A stretch of DNA of 64,000 nucleotides, taken from the NCBI GenBank assembly GCA_964503965.1, contig CAZDCK010000006.1, positions 1 through 64,000 of the forward strand, in the 5' to 3' direction. The notes beneath the pieces are model-generated. The model saw only the letters and a program-made list of their open reading frames with translations, did no database searches and was not told where the DNA came from. This document shows positions 34,076-43,642 of the stretch, piece after piece (within the stretch, counting starts at the first letter, position 1; every line of letters starts with the position of its first letter). Position numbers and translations under genes: made by a program. This DNA is from Eutrophocola sp964503965. GTDB taxonomy: Bacteria; Pseudomonadota; Gammaproteobacteria; Pseudomonadales; Pseudohongiellaceae.

Positions 34076-36469
34076 TTACTTGAGAAGAGGAAGATAACGC
34101 CTGGCAATAGCATCCCAGCCCAGGCTGTCTACAAAAGTGGCAGCAGCTTCCCTCATGGCCGTCGCCTCATCAGGTGTATCAAGCAATCGTTCTATGTGAT
34201 CGCACATCTGATCCCAGTCATCAACAATAATGGCTTCACGGCCATTGCTTACCGGAATTCCCTCAATTCCTTTAGCTGTACTGATTACCGGAACACCAGC
34301 CGCAAAATAATCCAGGATTTTCATGCGAGTGCCCCCACCATCCAGCAGTGGCACCACCGCGAGGTCAGCGGCTGGAATCACTTCTGCCAGGTCATCCACA
34401 CTACCCGCAAAATATATATCGGGGTGAAGAGGAAAATCCGGCGGCTTGCTTCCAATAGCCAATACGGATACCTGGACGCCACGCTCTGCCAGGCGAGGCA
34501 GAATTTCATTGGCCATCACCTCCATGGACTGAAGGTTTGGCGGATAACTGTATGTACCATGATAGACCAGCACCCTGCTCCCGGCAGGGATTCCATAATG
34601 GGCATGGATATTGATTGGTGTTGTTTCCCTGAAGGCATGCAGGTCCACACCATGAGGGATAGTATGGATCTTGTCACCATCAATACCATCTTCGATCATC
34701 TTGCGGCGATCATTATCTGACACAGCGACAATATTATCGGCCAGGTGGCACATGGCCACCTCCAGGTTTTTCAGGGTGTAGTAATTTTTTTCGGTCAGCT
34801 CCGGCACCTGGTTTTTGATCCTGTCGTATTCCACATTATGTTGTACAAGCAGGACCTTGCCGCCGAATAATGACCTGGCAAACCGGCACGGTCTGACATA
34901 GGCAGGAAATTCAGCCTGATAGGCGCCTATGGGTTTCCGACTGGTGAGATACAAGGCCCTGACGGTATAACTTATATCTGTTACAGGAAGGTACAGAAAA
35001 TGGTTGCTGACCGGGTAGCCCTTGATCATTAAACGGGCGAAGGCGAGTATTCTTGGCAGACACAAAAACCGAATAAACCATGGGTAGTGATGCGTAAACA
35101 TCTCCCCATTGGAAAACCGGTAGTAGGTTGAGCGTGAATCAGTGGCCAGCCAAACATCCCTGTCCTGCCTGGACAGAGACTCTGCAGTACGAATAATCTT
35201 GACCGCAGCGCCATGGTCAACAGGAAACAGGTCTGACCTGCTCACCATGAGTATGTCCGGTGTGGACCCAGGCCTTTTAGGACAGAAAAATGTCTTGAAC
35301 AGAACCCCGAGGAAAACCTTCAAGCTTGATACTTCTTCTGCTGATGGCTTTTCCTGAAACTCCTCAAGCGCTATCTTCTCCGGGAAATCATGACTATGCG
35401 AACTGATCCTGGCTATTCTGCCCGGACGTTCAGGGGCTTTCAGGTAATCAAGTAAGGGCTGGCAGCTGATATTGTATGAAAGCTGCTCCTGTTTCAGTCG
35501 TTGGACACCCATGCGTTTACTATCCATTTCCTCCGGGTCCGACATAATCCTGTTGAGCAAGGGTTCAAGCTCATCCGGAGAGTCAATCACCCACCCTGCC
35601 CCATAGGCTTCAACCTGTTCTGCCAGGGGAATCCAGCTATTGATAATGACCGGTAAACCACACTCAAAATATTCCATGGCCCTGAAGGAATGACTGAACT
35701 CCCGTTCGGTGTTTCGGGCACCCAACTCCAGGCCAATATGATTACGGGCTAACGCTTTTTGCATCTCAGCGTAACCCAGTAGTGTAGAACCGCTTTCTGA
35801 ATCCCGGTTGCCCGGATAATCACCACTGTATTCCACAAAGGAAATCTGCTCATTTTCCGAGGCTATTTTCTGCAGGGTTTTTCTGTAGGCGCCGGCATTA
35901 CGCCAGGGCCAGTCAACACCCGCATTGACCAGTCTTAATTCAGACAGACTTGATAGTGAGACAGAAAACCTTTCACGCACGGAAATGGATACAACTGAAA
36001 CCGGAATATGGCTGCGACAATCAAAGCCACTCTGTAAGAGCAGAGGCAAAAGAAGATCTGACTGCTTGTTGTTCCCCACCAGGAAATGGTCTGCACGGTG
36101 CAGCAGTTCAATGATCTCTGCGGTTCGTTCGCTGACATTGTCAGGTTCCTGGAACATGAGTTCGAGCATGCGCGGAGCAATAAAATCCAGAATGACCGGC
36201 GTGGATGTTTGAGGCAGGTGATGCAGCAAAGACCAGTAACCAACAAGAATAGCGTCGGGACTAGCCGCGTCGAGCATGTCTGCCAATTCATCATCGGTCC
36301 GGTAAGTTCCTGCCGAAGAGGGAATATTTTCATTTACAGGACACACCTGGATCACCCTGTGTCCTGCCCTTTCCAGTGCCTCAATTATTCCCCGGGCACG
36401 CACCTGGTTACCGGTTGCAGCTACAGCCGGATCCAGTGGCGGATCAAGTGTGAGGTAAAGTATGGTCAT
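34076..36469 (-). CDS. Double glycosyltransferase (two GT4-like units)
   Basis: A 797-residue protein with two tandem glycosyltransferase units. Unit one (about residues 1-350) begins MTILYLTLDPPLDP and has a CGLPVIINSWIPLAEQV acceptor/donor loop. Unit two (about 395-797) begins DILMVSRSDLFPVDHGAAVKI and contains IPHGVDLHAFRE, VLVYHGTYSYPPNLQSM, FAGSVDDLAEVIPAADLAVVPLLDGGGTRMKILDYFAAGVPVIST, typical of GT4 sugar-nucleotide binding. It probably builds a surface polysaccharide in the cytoplasm. No other polysaccharide genes adjoin it. Confidence 0.82.
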   Translation of the reverse strand: MTILYLTLDPPLDPAVAATGNQVRARGIIEALERAGHRVIQVCPVNENIPSSAGTYRTDDELADMLDAASPDAILVGYWSLLHHLPQTSTPVILDFIAPRMLELMFQEPDNVSERTAEIIELLHRADHFLVGNNKQSDLLLPLLLQSGFDCRSHIPVSVVSISVRERFSVSLSSLSELRLVNAGVDWPWRNAGAYRKTLQKIASENEQISFVEYSGDYPGNRDSESGSTLLGYAEMQKALARNHIGLELGARNTEREFSHSFRAMEYFECGLPVIINSWIPLAEQVEAYGAGWVIDSPDELEPLLNRIMSDPEEMDSKRMGVQRLKQEQLSYNISCQPLLDYLKAPERPGRIARISSHSHDFPEKIALEEFQEKPSAEEVSSLKVFLGVLFKTFFCPKRPGSTPDILMVSRSDLFPVDHGAAVKIIRTAESLSRQDRDVWLATDSRSTYYRFSNGEMFTHHYPWFIRFLCLPRILAFARLMIKGYPVSNHFLYLPVTDISYTVRALYLTSRKPIGAYQAEFPAYVRPCRFARSLFGGKVLLVQHNVEYDRIKNQVPELTEKNYYTLKNLEVAMCHLADNIVAVSDNDRRKMIEDGIDGDKIHTIPHGVDLHAFRETTPINIHAHYGIPAGSRVLVYHGTYSYPPNLQSMEVMANEILPRLAERGVQVSVLAIGSKPPDFPLHPDIYFAGSVDDLAEVIPAADLAVVPLLDGGGTRMKILDYFAAGVPVISTAKGIEGIPVSNGREAIIVDDWDQMCDHIERLLDTPDEATAMREAAATFVDSLGWDAIARRYLPLLK

Positions 36470-36563
36470 GAAATTACCGGGGAAAACAAAGCGGGCATGA
36501 TGCGGTTAGCTTATAAGAGTGTCAAGGGAACATGTGCTTCCCATGACAAGGTATAATTAGTTC

Positions 36564-36893
36564 ATGTATTCGCTGACCGATATCATTCTTGTGTTTCTAT
36601 TTGCCCTGGTACTGGTGTACTGGTGGCGCAGTGGTGGACTCCATACCAGGGCGCTGACATTCGCACGAAAGTATTGCCGGGAAAGAGGTATTCAACTGCT
36701 GGATGAAACCCTGGTATTCAGCAGGTTTGCCTTCAGCAAGGCGGAGAACAACCGCCGTTATTTCAGCCGTATCTACAGTTTCGATTTTTGTCGCGACGGA
36801 ATGGACCGACACAAGGGAGAGATTATTCTGCGAGGAAATTCAGTGATGCGGGTGATGCTTGAGGGGGATACGCTGGAGATTACTGAATATTGA
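36564..36893 (+). CDS. DUF3301 family membrane protein
   Basis: A 109-residue protein. One N-terminal membrane helix (LTDIILVFLFALVLVYWW) is followed by a conserved cytoplasmic part with ARKYCRERGIQLLDETLVF and RRYFSRIYSFDF...GDGM-like CRDGMDRHKGEIIL. These fit DUF3301, a gammaproteobacterial family of unknown role. It is divergent from the glycosyltransferase gene and ends immediately before copy B of the dispersed repeat. Confidence 0.8.
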   Translation: MYSLTDIILVFLFALVLVYWWRSGGLHTRALTFARKYCRERGIQLLDETLVFSRFAFSKAENNRRYFSRIYSFDFCRDGMDRHKGEIILRGNSVMRVMLEGDTLEITEY

Positions 36894-36899
36894 GACAGG

Positions 36900-37120
36900 G
36901 ATAAAAGGAGGAATCGTTCGGCTGAGATAAACCGTCAAGGGTTTTATTTGGACTTGTTCTTGAATTTGATGATCAGACAAACACAATCCCTCCGGCTACC
37001 TCGAATAATTCCTCTTGTATCTTGCATCCCGCATCTACTTAATTTAATCGCTGGATGACGGTACTTCGGAGCTCTTCCGGCCTACGCGCGATACGGGAAC
37101 CGCCTACCTTTTTTCCTTTT
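36900..37120. repeat. Interspersed intergenic repeat, copy B
   Basis: This non-coding block lies between the DUF3301 gene and the convergent tolC-like gene. It aligns with 7065-7344 in the same order: ATCGTTCG, TCAAGGGTTTTATTTGGACT, CTTGAATTTGATG, ACAATCCCTCCGGCTA, CCTCGAATA-type, GGATGACGGT, CTCTTCCGGCCTAC, CGCCTACCTTTT. About four bases in five look identical by eye in the shared parts. It lacks most of the heptamer run. Its position between converging genes is the same as for copy A. Confidence 0.8.
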
Positions 37121-37160
37121 ATCGATATTCTGCAAATCCTAACCTAACCTGTTACGGGCA

Positions 37161-38585
37161 TTACTCCTGCTCCTGATTTTCTGCCTCCCATCCGCCTCCC
37201 AGAGCCTGAAACAAACCGACCTGGGCATTCAGGCGTAACAGCTTGTTATCCAGGTAACTGTTTCGGGTAGAAAACAGCGTGTTCTGGGCTGTCAGGACGG
37301 TCTGGAAGTCAGCCACGCCTTCTTCGTACCTGACCTGGGCGATTCGAAATGCCTCTTCTGCCGCTTCCAGATTCTGGAGCGCCACTACGCCCTGGGCTTC
37401 CAGTAACTGGATATTACTCAACAGCACTTCAATTTCATTAAAAGCGCCGATGACAGCCCTTCGATAATCATTCAGGCTGTTCTCCATGGTGATCCTGGCC
37501 TGGTCTATGTTTCTGAACCGTTGCCCGTTATCAAGCAGCGTCTGCACCAGATTGGCATTGATATTCAAGATGCTGTCAGGGTCACTGACCAGTTCAGACA
37601 GAGACGTGCTGGACGCATTGATACCACCGGTCAGGGAAATCTGGGGAAAGAGATCGGTACGGACAATATCCACCGACGCCCTGGTGCTTCGCAAACCAGC
37701 CTCCGCCTGAACAAGATCGGGGCGCCGGAACAGCAGGTCGGAAGGTACACCCGGCTGGACAGCAGGTACGGTAATCGATTGCAGGGATTGCCCATCTATA
37801 TTGAACCCCTGGACAGAACGACCTGTCAGCAACGCCAGTGTTGCTCGTGTTGAAAGATCGTTCTGAATAAACCCGCGCAGGTTGTTACGCTCGCGCTCCA
37901 TGGCAATCTGCTGTTGCAGTGCTTCAATCGGCACAGCGACACCGGCATCCACCCTTGCCTGGGCGATCCGATAAATCGCCTCGGCATTTTCCACATTCTG
38001 CGTTGCTGCCTCGATCTTGTCCCGGGTGAGTAACAACTGAAAATAGGTGGACGCTGTCGTTCCCAGTGTATTCAAAGCTACATCGGCGACCTGGGCGACT
38101 CGTGAGTCATAGTCTGCTCGTGCGCGTTCGAAATTGGCTGGCCTGCTCAGTATGTCATTCCAGGTGAATCCCGCATTCAGCTCAAAGGGCTGGTTTGGAT
38201 TACTACTGTCCTGTACACCATCAATGCGCGATTCCGTATAAGTTGCCCCTGTTCCCAGGCTGACGATGGGGGTAGGCAGCAGGTTAAAACCGGCTTCCCT
38301 CAAGGCGATCTGGGCAGATTCCAGGTTGCGCTGGTTGTTCTCCAGGTCAAGGTTGTTTTCCTGAACCTGGGTAATGATCGCACTGAGCTCCTCATCATTG
38401 AAGGAATTCCACCAATCCCGGGCCGGCCAGATAGCCGCCGAAGTCTCTACAGGTCCGATAAATGAATCAGGAACATCGTCTTCTGGTAATGGGGGTAAAT
38501 CGGTCATGGTGCACCCGGTCAGCAAGACGGTGCAACCGATGATCAGGAAAAAAGGGATTTCAGGCGTACGTAACTTCATGTTCAT
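37161..38585 (-). CDS. Outer-membrane efflux lipoprotein, TolC/OprM (NodT) type
   Basis: A 474-residue outer-membrane channel. A signal peptide with lipobox LLTGC (Cys25) is followed by the duplicated helical hairpins of the family, for example NLDLENNQRNLESAQIALREAGFN and IAQARVDAGVAVPIEALQQQIAMER. The C-terminal half repeats the pattern (RIAQVRYEEGVADFQTVLTAQNTLFSTRN). Its ATG overlaps the stop of macB (ATGA), so the three genes form one tripartite export unit. Confidence 0.92.
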   Translation of the reverse strand: MNMKLRTPEIPFFLIIGCTVLLTGCTMTDLPPLPEDDVPDSFIGPVETSAAIWPARDWWNSFNDEELSAIITQVQENNLDLENNQRNLESAQIALREAGFNLLPTPIVSLGTGATYTESRIDGVQDSSNPNQPFELNAGFTWNDILSRPANFERARADYDSRVAQVADVALNTLGTTASTYFQLLLTRDKIEAATQNVENAEAIYRIAQARVDAGVAVPIEALQQQIAMERERNNLRGFIQNDLSTRATLALLTGRSVQGFNIDGQSLQSITVPAVQPGVPSDLLFRRPDLVQAEAGLRSTRASVDIVRTDLFPQISLTGGINASSTSLSELVSDPDSILNINANLVQTLLDNGQRFRNIDQARITMENSLNDYRRAVIGAFNEIEVLLSNIQLLEAQGVVALQNLEAAEEAFRIAQVRYEEGVADFQTVLTAQNTLFSTRNSYLDNKLLRLNAQVGLFQALGGGWEAENQEQE

Positions 38586-40618
38586 TCATTGGCCAGGGCA
38601 ACGACAGGATCAAGCCTGGCTGCCTTGCGTGCCGGGGCAAAACCGAAAACCAGGCCCGTGGCCGTTGCACAACAGAAGGCCAGAACCATGGGCATGGTAG
38701 TGAATTTAATGGACACATCAAATGCAATAAGAATGTAGCCCACGGCCACTCCCGTAAGCACGCCAATGATGCCACCCACACCGGACACCACGATGGCCTC
38801 GGAAAGAAACTGCGACATGATATCGGTCTGTCGTGCCCCGGTGGCCATTCTTATGCCGATTTCACGGGTCCGCTCAGTGACTGATACCAGCATGATATTC
38901 ATGACTCCGATACCACCTACCAGCAGCGAAATAGCCGCTACAGAACCCAGCAATATAGTGAAGGTGTCCTGGGACGCAGACACAGTTTCCAGGAGTTCTG
39001 CACTGTTGAATATACGAAAATCCTGGCTGCCATGGCGGGCAATCATGAATTCGGTCAGGTTGTTTTCCGTTTGTGAAATGATATCCACATTATCTGCAAA
39101 GACGGAAATGCTTCGGGCATAGGTCTCCCCCATCAACCGCAGCGCACCAGTTTTGAAGGGGACAAAAACAGCATCATCCTGATCCCCCCCACGAAAGCCC
39201 GAAGAACCACCCTTGGTGGTCAGCACACCGATCACCTGGAAGGGAATATTTTTGATGAGAATATATTCCCCCAACGGATCCATGTCCCCGGGAAAGATTT
39301 CATTGGCTACCGTTGAGCCAAGCACCGCCACCGGTGTATACCTGTTACTGTCTTCCCGGGTAAAGAATATTCCCCTTGCCAGTGGCCAGCTGTTAAGCTC
39401 AGGCATATCTTCGGTCACGGCTGTCACCGTGGTGGAATAATCCTGTCGCTGAAAACGCACGGTATAGCTACCCTGCAATTCAGGCATGGCACCAAGAACA
39501 TTCGGCAGGCTTTCAACAATTGCATCTGCATCTTCGAGGGTGAGTGTGGACGGCATACTCCTTCTCTGACCTGGTATTCTGGCCGGCTGAAGAGTCAGCC
39601 TGTTTGTACCAATCTGACTGATCCTGTCCACGATGTCCTGTCTTGCTCCCTCACCAATGGCCAGCATGGCCACTACCGAAGCAACACCGATAACGATGCC
39701 CAGCAGGGTAAGGATGGTTCGAAATATATTGGCTTTTAGTGAACGCATGGCCATTCGGATGGCCTCACCAATTCCGGCTAATGGCGATGTTAGCTTACGA
39801 CTCAGGAACAGGTCACGGAGTGTTTTATTCTTCCCCGGATTAACCGAGCCTTCCGCGGGACCGGAGTCACTGACTACTTCACCATCACGGAATTCGATAA
39901 TACGATCTGCATGGTTGGCTACTTCATTGTCATGGGTAATCAGGATGACGGTATGCCCTTCCCTTGCCAGCTCCTCCAGCAAGGCCATGACTTCTACACC
40001 ACTCTGGGAATCCAGTGCGCCGGTTGGTTCATCAGCCAGGATGACCTGGCCACCGTTCATCATGGCCCGTGCAATGGAAACGCGCTGCTGCTGGCCTCCA
40101 GATAATTGTGTGGGTCGATGATCCAGCCGATCTCCAAGTCCCAGTGAGCTGAGGAGTGCTTCCCCCCTCAACCGGCGCTCCCTGTGGCTCAACCCGGCAT
40201 AGATTGCCGGTACTTCCACATTCTCTTCCGCGGTTGAAGACGATAAAAGATTATAGCTTTGAAAGACAAATCCGAATGCCTCTCGCCTCAGCCAGGCCAG
40301 GCCGTCAGCATCAAAGCTCTTGATATCCCTGCCGGCGAACAGGTAAGTACCGCTGGTTGGCCTGTCCAGGCAGCCCAGGATATTCATGAGCGTGGATTTA
40401 CCGGAACCCGACTGACCCACAATGGCCAGGAATTCGCCGGGATAGATCTTCAGGTCTATACCCCTGAGCGCATGGACCTCAACCCCACCATCAGTGGCAA
40501 AAATACGGTGAATGTCCCTGAGCTCAATGAGCGGGATGGCAATTTCATGGCTGCTTTCCCCGACATTCCCCCGTACGCCTCCCATGACATCTCCGGAGTT
40601 CAGGGTATGAGTGGTCAT
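38582..40618 (-). CDS. macB: MacB-type ABC transporter (ATPase plus permease)
   Basis: A 678-residue fused ABC exporter that drives export of macrolides, peptides or lipids across the envelope. The ATPase half has Walker A GQSGSGKSTLMN (about residue 70), LSGGQQQRVSIARAM and Walker B VILADEPTGALD. One membrane helix follows (RTILTLLGIVIGVASVVAML), then the periplasmic core and three C-terminal helices, where NIMLVSVTERTREIGIRMATG is typical. An N-terminal extension of about 25 residues precedes the ATPase. It overlaps macA (TAATG) and the tolC-like gene. Confidence 0.92.
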   Translation of the reverse strand: MTTHTLNSGDVMGGVRGNVGESSHEIAIPLIELRDIHRIFATDGGVEVHALRGIDLKIYPGEFLAIVGQSGSGKSTLMNILGCLDRPTSGTYLFAGRDIKSFDADGLAWLRREAFGFVFQSYNLLSSSTAEENVEVPAIYAGLSHRERRLRGEALLSSLGLGDRLDHRPTQLSGGQQQRVSIARAMMNGGQVILADEPTGALDSQSGVEVMALLEELAREGHTVILITHDNEVANHADRIIEFRDGEVVSDSGPAEGSVNPGKNKTLRDLFLSRKLTSPLAGIGEAIRMAMRSLKANIFRTILTLLGIVIGVASVVAMLAIGEGARQDIVDRISQIGTNRLTLQPARIPGQRRSMPSTLTLEDADAIVESLPNVLGAMPELQGSYTVRFQRQDYSTTVTAVTEDMPELNSWPLARGIFFTREDSNRYTPVAVLGSTVANEIFPGDMDPLGEYILIKNIPFQVIGVLTTKGGSSGFRGGDQDDAVFVPFKTGALRLMGETYARSISVFADNVDIISQTENNLTEFMIARHGSQDFRIFNSAELLETVSASQDTFTILLGSVAAISLLVGGIGVMNIMLVSVTERTREIGIRMATGARQTDIMSQFLSEAIVVSGVGGIIGVLTGVAVGYILIAFDVSIKFTTMPMVLAFCCATATGLVFGFAPARKAARLDPVVALANE

Positions 40619-41961
40619 TAAAACATCCCCGGACGAGGCCTGAAGCGGCCGTTCTGGTCTGCACCTACATTTTGGGTTTGCAGTATGCCTGCCACGACCT
40701 TGTCTCCCTGCTTGAGACCACTGACTACTTCGGCGGCTACACGACTTGTTACGCCCACCGTGATCTCACGAACCTGTTCACTGCCATCTTCACTGATAAC
40801 ACGCACTGTAGCCTGTCTGGGCATCCCCGGATTGGCCGGGGCGGTGTTGCGGGCTCCACCTGCACTTCCTGGAAATCCACCACCGGCCGCCATGCGTTCG
40901 CGCATCCTCTGTCGCATCTCGTCTGTCATATTGCCAGGGCCGGCATTGCCACTGAAGGGACCGCCAGACTGATCTGAGAAAGTAAGCGCACCTACCGGTA
41001 CAGTCAGTACATTCCGGGCCGCTGAAGTTACGAAATAGACCTGTGCGGTCATATCTGACAGCAGGGAACTATCGTTGTTATCAACATCAAAAAGGCCTGT
41101 ATACAGCACCACGTTGTTTTCGATCACGGGTGTCGGGAGTATCTGCCGCAACTCGCTGTACCAGCGTCTTTCGCCACCGCCCAGCGTCGTAAAATACACC
41201 GGCATGCCTTTGCGGATACTCCCTATGTCCGCTTCCGAGATTTCCGTTTCTACGGTCATGGTATCAAGGTCAGCAATCCGCAGGATTGTCGGCGCCTGCT
41301 GATTGGCATTGATTGTTCGGCCTTCATTCATCTCAATGGAAACAACCGTTCCCGACCTTGGGGCATAGATTCGGGAGAATTCCAGCTGGGTTTCATCGCT
41401 TTCAAGGCTGGCTCGGCTCTGAAGAATCTGTTTTTCCAACTGCACCAGGCTGGCCTGGGCCGATGCCAGGTTAGTAATAGCGTTATCATAATCAAGCTGA
41501 CTGGTGGCATCGGCGGCCATCAGGCGCTCCTGGCGCTGCGCATTGGCCTTGGCCAGATCCAGCGCCGCACGCCGGGCTTCTATCTGCGCTTCCAGGGCTT
41601 CAATACTGGCCCTGCTGGCATCCACTCGAGCCTGTTGTATACGGGCATCTATTTCGGCGAGCAACTGCCCTTGTTCAACGACATCACCGATTTCAACATG
41701 CAGGGTTTCCAGAATGCCATTGACCTGGGCGCCCACATCAACAAATTCAAATGGCTGCAGGCTCCCTGCCGCCGTGATCGTATTTTCTATGTCACCGATT
41801 TCTACCGTTGCAATCAGGGGTTGATTCGTTTCCTCCTGCTCAGAGGTGGACTGCCAGTAATACCAGCCGCCAGCGAGCAACAAGACAACAAGCACAATGC
41901 TGCCCACGAGCATTTTTCTGGAGCGGGGTTTTTGAAAATCAGGGTTTACTGTATTCATCAA
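40618..41961 (-). CDS. macA: MacA-type periplasmic adaptor
   Basis: A 447-residue membrane-fusion protein. One N-terminal membrane helix (KMLVGSIVLVVLLLAGGWYYW) is followed by the lipoyl/barrel half ITAAGSLQPFEFVDVGAQVNG, a long coiled-coil hairpin (residues 100-180) and the beta-barrel domain (TIETEISEADIGSIRKGMPV-type). A Gly/Met-rich loop with MRQRMRERMAAGGGFPGSAGG is inserted near residue 360. It joins the MacB transporter to the outer-membrane channel. It is the first gene of the operon. Confidence 0.9.
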   Translation of the reverse strand: MMNTVNPDFQKPRSRKMLVGSIVLVVLLLAGGWYYWQSTSEQEETNQPLIATVEIGDIENTITAAGSLQPFEFVDVGAQVNGILETLHVEIGDVVEQGQLLAEIDARIQQARVDASRASIEALEAQIEARRAALDLAKANAQRQERLMAADATSQLDYDNAITNLASAQASLVQLEKQILQSRASLESDETQLEFSRIYAPRSGTVVSIEMNEGRTINANQQAPTILRIADLDTMTVETEISEADIGSIRKGMPVYFTTLGGGERRWYSELRQILPTPVIENNVVLYTGLFDVDNNDSSLLSDMTAQVYFVTSAARNVLTVPVGALTFSDQSGGPFSGNAGPGNMTDEMRQRMRERMAAGGGFPGSAGGARNTAPANPGMPRQATVRVISEDGSEQVREITVGVTSRVAAEVVSGLKQGDKVVAGILQTQNVGADQNGRFRPRPGMF

Positions 41962-42049
41962 TGGTTTCTTGGCTTTCGGCGATATGGGGGTATTCCGGTA
42001 AACACCCTCTAAAATGATACATAACGATGCAGGAACTGAACCGTTTACC

Positions 42050-42067
42050 TGTAAGCTTTGGCTTACA
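42050..42067. promoter_or_regulatory. Palindrome upstream of macA, possible operator
   Basis: TGTAAGC (42050-42056) and GCTTACA (42061-42067) form a perfect 7-4-7 inverted repeat about 90 bases ahead of the macA start. The spacing fits a dimeric regulator site, but no regulator gene lies nearby and the same hairpin could also act in RNA. The rest of the 250-base gap (41962-42212) is A+T-rich and shows nothing else. Confidence 0.4.
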
Positions 42068-42212
42068 CATTATTTTTATAAAGACGCAATAACACTGCGA
42101 TAATTCTACTCGCATTCGTCAGCATAATTGAGGATAAAACAAGGATTTTTCCACTTATTTCAGTAACTTACAGAAAAGCGCACTGAAGCCGGATGAAAAA
42201 TAATTTGGAAAT

Positions 42213-42506
42213 TCAGGGAGTTATGCTGAGGATTTGGTTTTTTTTGCTTTCCAGGGGCATAAACAGGCACGCTACCACGAAAACAGCCGTCATGAGCAGC
42301 ACATACAGCATGCCCTGGCCATTGACCCCGGTGAAAATCATTGTGCGCACGGCCAGTACGAAATAGATCAAAGACAGGATACTGGTCATGACAAGATTCA
42401 TGCGTAATTCTTCACCACAATGCTGACACACATGGGGGCGACGCATCAGTTTGGTCATGGCGTCCATGGCTTCTTCTTGGCAACTGGGACACTGGTTATT
42501 ACACAT
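42213..42506 (-). CDS. Small zinc-ribbon membrane protein
   Basis: A 97-residue protein. Two CxxC pairs (CPSCQEE at residues 6-12 and CQHCGEEL at 27-34) form a zinc ribbon, followed by two membrane helices (LVMTSILSLIYFVLAVRTMIF and GMLYVLLMTAVFVVACLFM). The function is unknown. It stands alone between macA and trpD on the same strand. Confidence 0.7.
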   Translation of the reverse strand: MCNNQCPSCQEEAMDAMTKLMRRPHVCQHCGEELRMNLVMTSILSLIYFVLAVRTMIFTGVNGQGMLYVLLMTAVFVVACLFMPLESKKNQILSITP

Positions 42507-42592
42507 GGAAATACCCTAAAATTTTTTACTTGCAGCAACATACTATAGTTGTTTTTAACTAACAAGCATTACCTGATGATTTTATTGAAATT

Positions 42593-43618
42593 TTAGGAGT
42601 TAGTGATATTTACCAGTTGCTCGAGAACCCCTTTGGCTCGACCAGTGTCTATGGCCTCTGCAGCCATATCAACGCCTTGACGGATATCCGTAGCTTTTCC
42701 TGCTATTAACAGGCTTGCTGCCGCTCCCAACAGGACCACATTCCTGTAGGCATCTTTCTGGCCGTCGAGAAGAGCCGTAATTCTGCCCGCATTGTAGGTG
42801 CCATCCCCGCCCTTGAGATCGTCCAGTCTCGCACGGGGAATTCCTGCATCCTCTGGTGAGAGATTCATCTCTGTTATCTGGCCATCACTGACTTCGCAGA
42901 TATAGTTCGGACCGGTTGTACTCAGCTCATCCAGCCCGTCAGCACCATGGACCACCCAGGCTTTCTCGCAACCGAGTTTTGCCAGTACTTCGGCCATTGG
43001 CTTGACCCATTCCTGTGCAAACACACCAACAAGGTAGCGTTTCACGCCAGCCGGATTGCAGAGTGGACCCAGGATATTAAATACTGTCCTGATGCCCATC
43101 TCCACACGCACGGGACCTACATACTTGAACGATTCATGGTGACGGGGTGCCATCATGAAGCCGATACCGGCCTCCCTGATGGACTGCTCTATTTTCTCCA
43201 TGTCCGCATCCAGGTTGACCCCAAGGGAAGTCAGCACATCTGCAGCCCCGGATTTGGAGGACAGTGCCCGATTACCATGTTTGGCAACCGGAATACCACA
43301 TCCGGCAGCAACAATGGCGGTCGCAGTCGAGATATTCAGGGTGCCTGAACCATCACCCCCGGTACCGACAATATCCATGGCCCCTTTCGGTGCGTTCACG
43401 GCAATGGCCTTCGAGCGAATGACATCAACGGCCCCGCTGATCTCGTCCACATGCTCGCCGCGCATGCGCAGGGCGACCAGAAAACCGGCTATCTGGGCGG
43501 GTGTTGCCCCGCCCGACATGATGACCTCAAAGGCCTGCCTGGCTTCCTCAAATGACAAAACCTCACCGTCAGTCACCCGGGCCAGGTATGGTTTTAGTGC
43601 TGTCTGGGCATCTGACAT
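42593..43618 (-). CDS. trpD: Anthranilate phosphoribosyltransferase
   Basis: A 341-residue enzyme of tryptophan synthesis that joins anthranilate to phosphoribosyl pyrophosphate. The PRPP site GTGGDGSGTLNIST lies near residue 85, followed by KHGNRALSSKSGAADVL, and the anthranilate site has MAPRHHESFKYVGPVR. It stands without trpE, trpG or trpC. It follows folD by 24 bases and may be co-transcribed with it. Confidence 0.95.
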   Translation of the reverse strand: MSDAQTALKPYLARVTDGEVLSFEEARQAFEVIMSGGATPAQIAGFLVALRMRGEHVDEISGAVDVIRSKAIAVNAPKGAMDIVGTGGDGSGTLNISTATAIVAAGCGIPVAKHGNRALSSKSGAADVLTSLGVNLDADMEKIEQSIREAGIGFMMAPRHHESFKYVGPVRVEMGIRTVFNILGPLCNPAGVKRYLVGVFAQEWVKPMAEVLAKLGCEKAWVVHGADGLDELSTTGPNYICEVSDGQITEMNLSPEDAGIPRARLDDLKGGDGTYNAGRITALLDGQKDAYRNVVLLGAAASLLIAGKATDIRQGVDMAAEAIDTGRAKGVLEQLVNITNS

Positions 43619-43642
43619 GGCAAGTCTCCGGGGCCTGAACCG

